Shown here piece after piece: positions 1 to 5,872 of a stretch of 12,577 nt of DNA. The notes below the pieces were generated by a model, which was not told the origin of the DNA, ran no database searches, and saw only the letters and a list, made by a program, of their open reading frames with translations. The translations under genes were made by a program, and so were the position numbers. This stretch comes from Bacillota bacterium (GTDB lineage Bacteria; Bacillota; Clostridia; Acetivibrionales; DSM-1351): NCBI GenBank assembly GCA_023417285.1, contig JAEZFR010000119.1, forward strand, positions 1-12,577. Direction: 5' to 3'. The first letter of the stretch is position 1; every line of letters begins with the position of its first letter.

Positions 1-121
1 TTTTCAATTAGTAGATGCTACAGTTGATGGAAACGTCTACTTCACCACGGATGATGCCAAGTCAACGTTTAAAATGGATGACAAAAGCAAGGTAACCGGT
101 AAAAAGGAATTGAAAAAGTAA
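1..121 (+). CDS. C-terminal end of an unidentified protein (5' end outside window)
   Basis: Reading codons from position 2 gives 39 residues without a stop, ending in TAA at 119-121. The peptide is hydrophilic, with Asp/Thr-rich stretches (DATVDGNVYF, TTDDAKSTF) and a Lys-rich tail (KVTGKKELKK). It has no membrane segment and no motif I recognise. The composition would fit the end of an extracytoplasmic beta-rich domain, but that is a guess. It is the only plus-strand gene near this end and converges on the minus-strand protease gene, with a hairpin between them. That this is a real gene end rests only on the open frame and its position, because the rest lies outside the window. Confidence 0.45.
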   Translation, partial: FQLVDATVDGNVYFTTDDAKSTFKMDDKSKVTGKKELKK

Positions 122-167
122 TTTTCTTTTTGGCTATGTCACAACAAATAGATGATAAATAAGATTT

Positions 168-198
168 TTTGTAGGAGAGCCTTAAACTCTCCTACAAA
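168..198. terminator. 12-bp perfect hairpin between convergent genes
   Basis: Positions 168-179 pair perfectly with 187-198 around a 7-base loop. The hairpin sits between the stop of the plus-strand fragment (121) and the stop of the minus-strand CPBP gene (206), where a bidirectional terminator would be expected. However, a T run lies before the stem on the plus strand (165-170), so neither transcript has a clear U tract after the stem. It could be a weak terminator or an RNA-stabilising 3' hairpin. The structure is certain; the function is inferred. Confidence 0.45.
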
Positions 199-205
199 CT
201 GGAAT

Positions 206-913
206 TTATTGATACTCGTTCTCAACTCTTTTATAAAGATAAAAAGCATAACCCCCTGCGACAATAATGATAAATATTGCCACTATATAATCTAAGACTC
301 TCGAACTTTCTCCTGAGAATTTCGAAGTAATATTAACCAAACTATGTGTAATGATGCAAGGAATAAGGCTTTTACTTTTATAAAAGACCATAACAAACGC
401 AAAACCAATTGCCATAGCGTACACTATCTGCAAAATCGTATCTACTGTTGCCTTCCCTGTAAGTAAGTTAATGATGTGTCCTGCTCCGAATGTTATTGCA
501 GATATAATAATTGCCTGCTTAACATTATCCTTTTCAATTGCCTTAAATAGTAATCCTCGGAATATTATCTCTTCAACGTAACCGACTAATGCCATGGTTA
601 GAACGGCAAACATTTGGTTAAGCGCACTATAATGAACAGATACCCCTGACCAGAAGTTCACAGATATCAAAAGAATGAACGGAATAAAAAATAGATACTT
701 TTTGTAATTATTTATACCTTTAAATCCATACTTCTCATTCAACTTATTCTTCATAATAAATGCAGTGATTACAGTTGCTATTATAATCAATCCAAGCAGG
801 GAAATCGGACTACCATCACCAAAATTGTCTCTCAAATTTCCCATGACAACTACATAAATAATAATCCACATTACAGCAAACCATATTTCACTTTTTTCAT
901 ATAGTTTTTTCAT
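206..913 (-). CDS. CPBP family intramembrane metalloprotease (Abi/CAAX-type)
   Basis: Membrane protein of 235 residues from ATG at 913. A TTG nine bases upstream would give 238 residues, but AGGAG at 928-924 is only 1 nt from that TTG and 10 nt from the ATG, so the ATG is preferred. Hydrophobic segments cover most of the length. The family motifs are all present: EExxxR at about 114-119 (E114, E115, R119), FxxxH at about 142-146 (H146), and HxxxN at 190-194. These residues are the putative metal-binding and catalytic site inside the membrane. CPBP proteins include CAAX prenyl proteases and bacteriocin-immunity proteins, and the substrate cannot be told here. No bacteriocin or peptide gene is adjacent. 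The upstream neighbour is a transposase remnant, so the gene was probably placed next to hypB by rearrangement. Confidence 0.85.
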   Translation of the reverse strand: MKKLYEKSEIWFAVMWIIIYVVVMGNLRDNFGDGSPISLLGLIIIATVITAFIMKNKLNEKYGFKGINNYKKYLFFIPFILLISVNFWSGVSVHYSALNQMFAVLTMALVGYVEEIIFRGLLFKAIEKDNVKQAIIISAITFGAGHIINLLTGKATVDTILQIVYAMAIGFAFVMVFYKSKSLIPCIITHSLVNITSKFSGESSRVLDYIVAIFIIIVAGGYAFYLYKRVENEYQ

Positions 914-961
914 ATGTTTCAATCTCCTAAATACAACGAATTATGCAATAACAAATTAAGA

Positions 962-1372
962 TTAGGCGACCAGTGGAACTGCTGGTCTATTTGATAAGTC
1001 TCTACACTTATCTGTTTTCAATGTTGCCAGAACGAAAGTAAGGAAGATGTTCCTTTTCTCCGTATCACTCTCTTTGGCATAGTTTACAAAGTTGTTGCAC
1101 ACAAGGTAGTTGTTCAGATACTTTGTAGAAACACCGTTAAAGCCACGCATAAACTTCTTTAACTGGCTTTGGTAGCTGTTGATATGCTGGATATTATAAA
1201 TGCCTTTCTTTGCCTTGCCAGTCTTTAGCTGCACAAGTTCAATGCCGTTGGCATTTGTAAATCTAACATAAGAGCTCATTTTGTGCGTTACAAGAGTAGC
1301 ATCACCTTTAATTCTCCCATCAACCGTATGTTGTGACATAGCCTTTTTATATCCACTTATTAATTTTTCCAA
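962..1372 (-). pseudogene. IS1595-family (ISXO2-like) transposase, C-terminal remnant
   Basis: The 136-codon open frame matches the C-terminal half of ISXO2-like DDE transposases. Hallmarks are a GKAKKGIYNIQHINSY block (about residues 52-67), then SQLKKFMRGFNGVSTKYLNNYL (in part, about 68-89). Full IS1595 transposases are about 300 residues, so the zinc-ribbon N-terminus and the first catalytic Asp are missing. The only start codon is a TTG at 1372 that lies inside the end of hypB and has no dedicated ribosome binding site. The segment TLVTHKM (about 26-32) has His where family members, from memory, usually have the second catalytic Asp. The Q in SYQSQ and the C in YLVCN also look like changes from the usual H and W. 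No terminal inverted repeats or target duplications were found. It is a dead fragment, not an active element. Confidence 0.85.
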
Positions 1373-2004
1373 CTCAATAAAACCTGTGCCAGTCTTTCTA
1401 CTCCTTCACCTGACTTGCAGCAGATTTCAACTATTTCAGCTTTGCTGTTTAAGGCTCTTACGCCTTTATAGAAGCTGTCTTTATCGAAATCGATGTATGG
1501 CAGCAAATCTGTCTTGTTTAGTACCACAATGTCAGCAGCCTCAAACATAGAGGTGTACTTATAGGGCTTGTCATGTCCCTCCGGAACACTTGCAATTACT
1601 AGCTTAATTCCCTCTCCAAGGTCAAAAGATGACGGGCATACAAGGTTTCCCACATTTTCTACAAATAGAAACGTACCTTTTTCCAAGTTCAAACTTTCTA
1701 CTGCAGTCTTTATCATGTTTGCATCCAGATGGCAACCCCCACCTGTATTTATCTGAATAACTGGTTTGCCTAGCCTTTCTATCTTTTCCGCATCTATGGA
1801 GGATGCAATATCACCCTCAATTACAGCCACCGGTGCCTTTCCCTCTAATTCCTTGAAAAGGCCAAGTATCATGCTGGTTTTACCTGAACCTGGAGATGCC
1901 ATAATATTTATAGCTGTAATGCCATTATCCTTAAAGTAGCTTCTATTTTGTGCTGCCAATGTATCATTAGCATGCAATATATTCTTCATCATTTTAACTT
2001 CCAT
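1360..2004 (-). CDS. hypB: Hydrogenase nickel incorporation GTPase HypB
   Basis: A 214-residue SIMIBI-class GTPase that powers nickel delivery to the [NiFe] hydrogenase large subunit, acting with HypA in the cytoplasm. It shows a P-loop ASPGSGKT (36-43), the EGD switch region (64-66), the Cys-His metal site GGGCHLD (C91, H92) with C123 further on, and NKTD for guanine recognition (163-166). The N-terminus lacks both the CxxCGC high-affinity nickel motif of the E. coli type and a His-rich stretch, so this is the minimal form. The start is ATG at 2004 with GGGAG about 7 nt upstream. It lies 23 nt after hypA, so it is surely co-transcribed. Its last codons overlap the open frame of a transposase remnant; the length is normal, so HypB looks intact. 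The expected hypF/C/D/E neighbours do not follow. Confidence 0.96.
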   Translation of the reverse strand: MEVKMMKNILHANDTLAAQNRSYFKDNGITAINIMASPGSGKTSMILGLFKELEGKAPVAVIEGDIASSIDAEKIERLGKPVIQINTGGGCHLDANMIKTAVESLNLEKGTFLFVENVGNLVCPSSFDLGEGIKLVIASVPEGHDKPYKYTSMFEAADIVVLNKTDLLPYIDFDKDSFYKGVRALNSKAEIVEICCKSGEGVERLAQVLLSWKN

Positions 2005-2027
2005 GGTACTCTCCCTCTCTTTAATTT

Positions 2028-2369
2028 CTAATCAATCTCTATACTTTCTATATAAAACTCCTTACCTACACCGGTTGGAGATCCAAGTTTTCCACATTTA
2101 GGGCAGTCAAACCCATGTGCAGGCTTAACAAATACCGTCCCGCACTCCTTGCAGGCAAATTCAGCGGCAACTCTCTTGAAAATTAGCTTTGCGCCTTCTG
2201 CAATAGTACCCTCACTCATAATATCAAAATACATTTGAACCGAATCATCAACAATGGTTGATAAGTCGCCTATTACCAGCCTGATTTCCAGTATCTTTGA
2301 AGCATTAACTCTTTTCGCTTCATCCAGAGCCAATTTTAGCATTGACTGTGTTACAGCATATTCATGCAT
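2028..2369 (-). CDS. hypA: Hydrogenase nickel metallochaperone HypA
   Basis: A 113-residue protein of standard family length. The N-terminus Met-His-Glu (1-3) is the conserved nickel site. Zinc is held by two CxxC pairs, C73/C76 and C89/C92, in the central rubredoxin-like knuckle. It binds nickel, pairs with HypB and docks on the hydrogenase large subunit, here presumably EchE encoded upstream. The start is ATG at 2369, fixed by the MHE motif, with an AGGG-type ribosome binding site about 11 nt upstream. The 145-base gap to echF contains a strong hairpin, so hypA may be transcribed by partial read-through from the ech promoter or from a weak promoter of its own. I see no clear promoter in that gap. 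Confidence 0.96.
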   Translation of the reverse strand: MHEYAVTQSMLKLALDEAKRVNASKILEIRLVIGDLSTIVDDSVQMYFDIMSEGTIAEGAKLIFKRVAAEFACKECGTVFVKPAHGFDCPKCGKLGSPTGVGKEFYIESIEID

Positions 2370-2417
2370 TTAATCTACATCCCTTCAAAAAACTGTACCC
2401 GCCTTATTATTTATACA

Positions 2418-2449
2418 AACAGCTGCAAAGAGCAATCTTTGCAGCTGTT
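2418..2449 (-). terminator. 13-bp hairpin between echF and hypA: terminator or attenuator
   Basis: Positions 2418-2430 pair perfectly with 2437-2449 around a 6-base loop. On the minus strand the stem is followed by TGTATAAATAAT, which is U-rich only in part, so termination would be leaky. It lies about 66 bases after the echF stop and about 50 bases before the hypA start. A partial terminator here would keep hypA/hypB transcripts below those of the structural genes. An RNA-processing or 3'-stabilising stem is the alternative. Confidence 0.6.
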
Positions 2450-2514
2450 CATTATACATTGTTCTTTAACAAATACTTATTCAGCATACTTGAAACTATT
2501 TATTATAATAGCTC

Positions 2515-2886
2515 TTAAGCTGTTACTTTTGTAGCATCCTCTGGTTCCTTTACAGGCTGAACTACCTTTAAGGACTCCTTGGTGTACGCTGAGGACTTGT
2601 GTCCTGCCTCTGATAAAATGCACTTTTTAGGGCATACCTCTGTGCATGCACCACAGATTACACATTTGAATTGGTCAATTTCCCATGACTTTTCAGCCTT
2701 ATTAACCACTATTGCATCTGAGGGACATTTCCTCTGACATATTCCACAGAAAATGCACTTTTCTATTTCAATTCCTGAAATATGTCCTCTCGCATCCTTA
2801 AACGGCTCTCTTTTATCAAAAGGATATAATCTGGTAGCAGGCTTCGAGAAAAGGTTCTTGAATACATTACCCACCATATCAAACAT
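2515..2886 (-). CDS. echF: Ech hydrogenase subunit EchF, 2x[4Fe-4S] ferredoxin-like protein
   Basis: A 123-residue soluble subunit that takes electrons from reduced ferredoxin and passes them to EchC. Two classic CxxCxxCxxxCP motifs are visible: C44, C47, C50, C54 and C75, C78, C81, C85, each predicted to bind a [4Fe-4S] cluster. It is related to NuoI of complex I. The N-terminal 40 residues are basic and amphipathic and probably contact the membrane arm. The C-terminal 30 residues are charged, without motifs. The start is ATG at 2886 with AAAGGA upstream. It lies 184 bases after echE, an unusually loose spacing for an operon whose other structural genes overlap or nearly touch. Confidence 0.95.
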   Translation of the reverse strand: MFDMVGNVFKNLFSKPATRLYPFDKREPFKDARGHISGIEIEKCIFCGICQRKCPSDAIVVNKAEKSWEIDQFKCVICGACTEVCPKKCILSEAGHKSSAYTKESLKVVQPVKEPEDATKVTA

Positions 2887-3070
2887 AATCTATCATCCTT
2901 TCATATATGCGGCAAATACAGATATACTGTACAGTGCCTGTGTTAGCTTGTTTGAATCTGTAAAACAACTAAATTACCTTAACCAACTGTTCTACAGCCA
3001 AACCCGTCAAGCTACTTATGTCTCAATCTATCTTCACGCAATCTTACCTAAAGCATCGCAAGCTAGAGAA

Positions 3071-4150
3071 TTATCTCTCTGTACAAGATATGCAAGGATC
3101 TATTGTCAGTATCAGCATTGGAACATCAGCTAGCTGGCTTCCTGGAAGCATTTTTAATAGTGCAGGAATGTTTGCAAAGGTTGGAGTTCTAAGCCTCAAT
3201 CTGTCCAAATTCTTGGTGCCATTTGCTCTCATGTAGTATAGAACTTCTCCTCTAGGCTGTTCTACTCTTGATATTACCTCACCCTTTGGTGGGAAGCCCT
3301 TTACTGGTACACAGTGCTCTCCATCAGGAATCTTGTCAATTGCCTGTCTAATTAGGTCAATTGACTGATAAACCTCATGAAGTCTAACGTATGTTCTTCC
3401 GTAACAGTCACCGTCGTTGTGAATAACAGGCTCAAAATCAAGCTGACCATATGCAGAATATCCTGTCATTCTAAAGTCATACTTAATTCCGCTTGCTCTT
3501 GCCATAGGTCCGACAACGCAAAGCTCTTCTGCCATTTGCTTGGACAATACACCTACACCGCAAAGTCTGTGCTTAACTGTATAATCATTCAAGAACACAG
3601 CTTCTACATTCTTCATATCCTCTGCAATTTCGTCCAGAACTAGATTAATTTTTATCATCTGATCCTTGTTTAAATCACGCCTGGTTCCGCCTATCTGGTT
3701 TGCAGAAATTATTACTCTACCTCCTGCGGTCTCTTCCATGATATCCATAATCTTTTCTCTATCTCTCCATACCTGCATAAATAAGCTTTCAAATCCAAAA
3801 GCATCTGCAAGTAGTCCCAACCACAATAGATGGCTGTGTATTCTATGGAGTTCTCCCCATATAACGCGCAGGAACTTTGCTCTGTCAGGTATTTGAATAT
3901 TCATGAGCTCTTCCATACCCTGGCAGTAAGCCATAGCATGCATTACACTACAAATACCGCATACTCTCTCTACTACAAAAACATTCTGAGTAAATTCCTT
4001 TGTCTCAGTGAGCTTTTCTAGACCTCTATGAACATAGCCAATAGCAGGTATTGCCTCAACTATCTTCTCATCCTGCATAACCAGCTTTATATGAAGGGGT
4101 TCTGGAAGAACAGGATGCTGTGGCCCAAAAGGTATAATAGTCTGACTCAT
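3071..4150 (-). CDS. echE: Ech [NiFe] hydrogenase large catalytic subunit EchE
   Basis: A 359-residue subunit carrying the NiFe active site where protons are reduced to H2; it is homologous to NuoD. The N-terminal metal motif RVCGIC gives C64 and C67, with H71 following. The C-terminal motif DPCISC gives C353 and C356. The protein ends only three residues later (TER). It therefore lacks the extension that most [NiFe] large subunits have and that an endopeptidase removes; this is known for Ech and CooH types and agrees with the absence of a protease gene here. The start ATG overlaps the echD stop by one base (TAATG), with a GAGGGGGTG site upstream, so translation is probably coupled. EchE should be the client of HypA and HypB. 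Confidence 0.97.
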   Translation of the reverse strand: MSQTIIPFGPQHPVLPEPLHIKLVMQDEKIVEAIPAIGYVHRGLEKLTETKEFTQNVFVVERVCGICSVMHAMAYCQGMEELMNIQIPDRAKFLRVIWGELHRIHSHLLWLGLLADAFGFESLFMQVWRDREKIMDIMEETAGGRVIISANQIGGTRRDLNKDQMIKINLVLDEIAEDMKNVEAVFLNDYTVKHRLCGVGVLSKQMAEELCVVGPMARASGIKYDFRMTGYSAYGQLDFEPVIHNDGDCYGRTYVRLHEVYQSIDLIRQAIDKIPDGEHCVPVKGFPPKGEVISRVEQPRGEVLYYMRANGTKNLDRLRLRTPTFANIPALLKMLPGSQLADVPMLILTIDPCISCTER

Positions 4151-4530
4151 TATTTAGCACCCCCTCTTTGCTCAATAGTAATCTGATTTCTTAACATTGG
4201 TGAACTCATTTGCTCATCTGAAAGCAGCATTTTTCCACCATAATCTATAGCAATGTCAACAATATTTACTCCAAATAGTTCTTTTATCTCATTTTCAACT
4301 AGAACTGCACTGAAATAATCCTTTGATATACTAGGAACCTTATCTTCCTTGTTTACAGTTATCTTGAAGTTTTTCATTGCAAAGTCCTTGTCAAAGTGAT
4401 AAAGAACATCTATAGTGCCGTCACCGTTGTCAACGCTGGTTGCAGTAACAAACCTGTACCCCTCAAACTTGCATTGATGAACTTCTGCAAGCAGATGGTC
4501 AACCGTAATATCAACTAAATTTTCAATCAT
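4150..4530 (-). CDS. echD: Ech hydrogenase subunit EchD (NuoC-like)
   Basis: A 126-residue soluble subunit, the counterpart of the 30-kDa NuoC subunit of complex I. It has no metal-binding cysteine pattern apart from one Cys near residue 20. The part most like the family is the VLYHFD strand (about 42-47) and the segment ENEIKELFGV (about 79-88), which matches the conserved E-x-E/D-LFG region of NuoC proteins. It is a structural partner of EchE in the peripheral arm. The start is ATG at 4530 with AAAGGA 10 nt upstream; the gene begins 25 nt after echC and its TAA overlaps the echE ATG. The gene is assigned by position and the LFG motif together. Confidence 0.92.
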   Translation of the reverse strand: MIENLVDITVDHLLAEVHQCKFEGYRFVTATSVDNGDGTIDVLYHFDKDFAMKNFKITVNKEDKVPSISKDYFSAVLVENEIKELFGVNIVDIAIDYGGKMLLSDEQMSSPMLRNQITIEQRGGAK

Positions 4531-4555
4531 AGCATTAATGTCCTTTCTGGCTTGC

Positions 4556-5002
4556 CTATTTTTGTTCCTTCATTTTCTGTGCCTTTTCATCCAGCTTACC
4601 AACTGCCTGAACTATACCATCGAATATAGCCTCAGGTCTTGGACAACAGCCTGGTACAAACACATCAACAGGAATAACCTTTTCTACCCCGCCTAATACG
4701 TTGTAGCACTCCTTGAATAATCCACCTGTGCAAGCACATGCCCCTATAGCAACAACTGCCTTTGGTTCAGGCATCTGATTGTAAAGTGTTGTCAATACAT
4801 GAGCATTTCTCTTATTTACAGAACCTGTAACCAGTAAAATATCAGCGTGCTTCGGATTTCCTACGTTCACTATGCCTAACCTCTCAGCATCGTAAACAGG
4901 AGTGAGGCAGGCAAGTGTTTCTATATCACAGCCATTACAGCTTGTGCAGTCATAATGTATTACCCAGGGTGATTTCTTTCTTGATTTGCCTAATAAACCC
5001 AT
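4556..5002 (-). CDS. echC: Ech hydrogenase small subunit EchC, proximal [4Fe-4S]
   Basis: A small hydrogenase subunit, homologous to NuoB, that carries the cluster next to the NiFe site. From ATG at 5002 it has 148 residues. A GTG at 5011 would add three, but AGGAG at 5018-5014 is 2 nt from the GTG and 11 nt from the ATG, so the ATG is preferred. Cysteines are at 19, 22 and 25 in CTSCNGCDIE, then 89 in GACACTGG and 119/120 in PGCCPRPE. C22, C25, C89 and one of 119/120 are the likely ligands. There is no twin-arginine signal, as expected for a cytoplasm-facing enzyme. The ribosome binding site overlaps the echB stop (TAAGGAG), so the two genes are coupled. Confidence 0.95.
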   Translation of the reverse strand: MGLLGKSRKKSPWVIHYDCTSCNGCDIETLACLTPVYDAERLGIVNVGNPKHADILLVTGSVNKRNAHVLTTLYNQMPEPKAVVAIGACACTGGLFKECYNVLGGVEKVIPVDVFVPGCCPRPEAIFDGIVQAVGKLDEKAQKMKEQK

Positions 5003-5017
5003 CCTTCTCACCTCTCC

Positions 5018-5872
5018 TTATATAATATACATCCAGATTATATTCACCAAAGCAGCTCCGATACCAACTACCCAAGTTACTTTGACCATCCACTGCCATG
5101 TTACTCTGGCACTGATATTGTCGATTACTATTTCAAAGAAGTAAGCAACTAGGGCTATAATTATACCTACCCATATTGGCTGAGCAAAAAACAGAGTTAT
5201 TAGTCCCAAAAGTACTACAAGATCAATCCAGTGAGTTAACTCTATTAATGCTAACTGTAATCCTGAAAACTCTGTAGTCAGACCTTTTATCAACTCTTGA
5301 TGACCGTGGTGTGAGGTTGAGAAGTCAAATGGCGACTTTCTTAACTTTATAGTCAATACATAAATGAATGATAAAAATACAAGAGGCAAGCTAAACAATA
5401 AAGGATCATGATGCTCAAATATACTCGATATCATAAAGCTTCCTGTTGTCTTGTAAACCCCTACTACCATTATGAGAAGAACTGGCTCGTAAGCCATCAT
5501 CTGCATAATTTCTCTCTGCGCACCAACCTTGCTATATGGTGAACGTACACTCATGGCACCCATGATAAGTGATATCGCTGAAAAAGCAAGTATAAACATC
5601 ATCATCAGAAGGTCCTGCTGTAACACCAGCATTACTAATGCTCCTATGGCAAAGAAAAGATGCCCTAATACGTATACCATCTGAGTTTGGTTAACTGCTA
5701 TACTCTCCTTGCCCAACAGCTTGAAAAAATCATAAAAAGGCTGAAGGATTGGAGGTCCAAATCTATTTTGCATTCTTGCTGTAATCTTTCTATCTATACC
5801 CGTTAACAATCCACCAATAATTGGGGCAGCTATTATTGCAATAACGGCTATCAATAAATTATGCAATGTCAT
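5018..5872 (-). CDS. echB: Ech hydrogenase membrane subunit EchB (NuoH-like)
   Basis: A 284-residue integral membrane protein that anchors the peripheral arm and forms the junction to the ion pump; it is homologous to NuoH. About eight hydrophobic segments are seen. Two cytoplasmic loops carry family signatures: RMQNRFGPP...KLLGKE at 33-56 and KSPFDF...EFSG at 179-204, with acidic residues E129, E193, E201 and E247 placed as in the quinone-chamber/ion-path region of NuoH. The start ATG overlaps the echA stop by four bases (ATGA), and the stop overlaps the echC ribosome binding site. No irregularity was seen. Confidence 0.96.
   Translation of the reverse strand: MTLHNLLIAVIAIIAAPIIGGLLTGIDRKITARMQNRFGPPILQPFYDFFKLLGKESIAVNQTQMVYVLGHLFFAIGALVMLVLQQDLLMMMFILAFSAISLIMGAMSVRSPYSKVGAQREIMQMMAYEPVLLIMVVGVYKTTGSFMISSIFEHHDPLLFSLPLVFLSFIYVLTIKLRKSPFDFSTSHHGHQELIKGLTTEFSGLQLALIELTHWIDLVVLLGLITLFFAQPIWVGIIIALVAYFFEIVIDNISARVTWQWMVKVTWVVGIGAALVNIIWMYII

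Noticed and set aside
206..913. Abortive-infection (phage defence) gene or bacteriocin immunity system
   Set aside because: The CPBP family is sometimes named Abi, but no bacteriocin precursor, transporter or defence gene is adjacent. Only the protease family can be supported.
923..961. Promoter of the CPBP gene (CATAAT-like box on the minus strand)
   Set aside because: No -35 box is found at 16-18 bases, so I do not list it.
962..1372. Functional transposase or complete insertion sequence
   Set aside because: Only the C-terminal half is present, a catalytic Asp seems to be changed, and no terminal inverted repeats or target duplications are visible.
2753..3236. Two overlapping plus-strand open frames over echF, the spacer and the end of echE
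   Set aside because: They are mostly antisense to echF/echE, have no ribosome binding site and show no recognisable protein. The codon pattern is that of the opposite strand.
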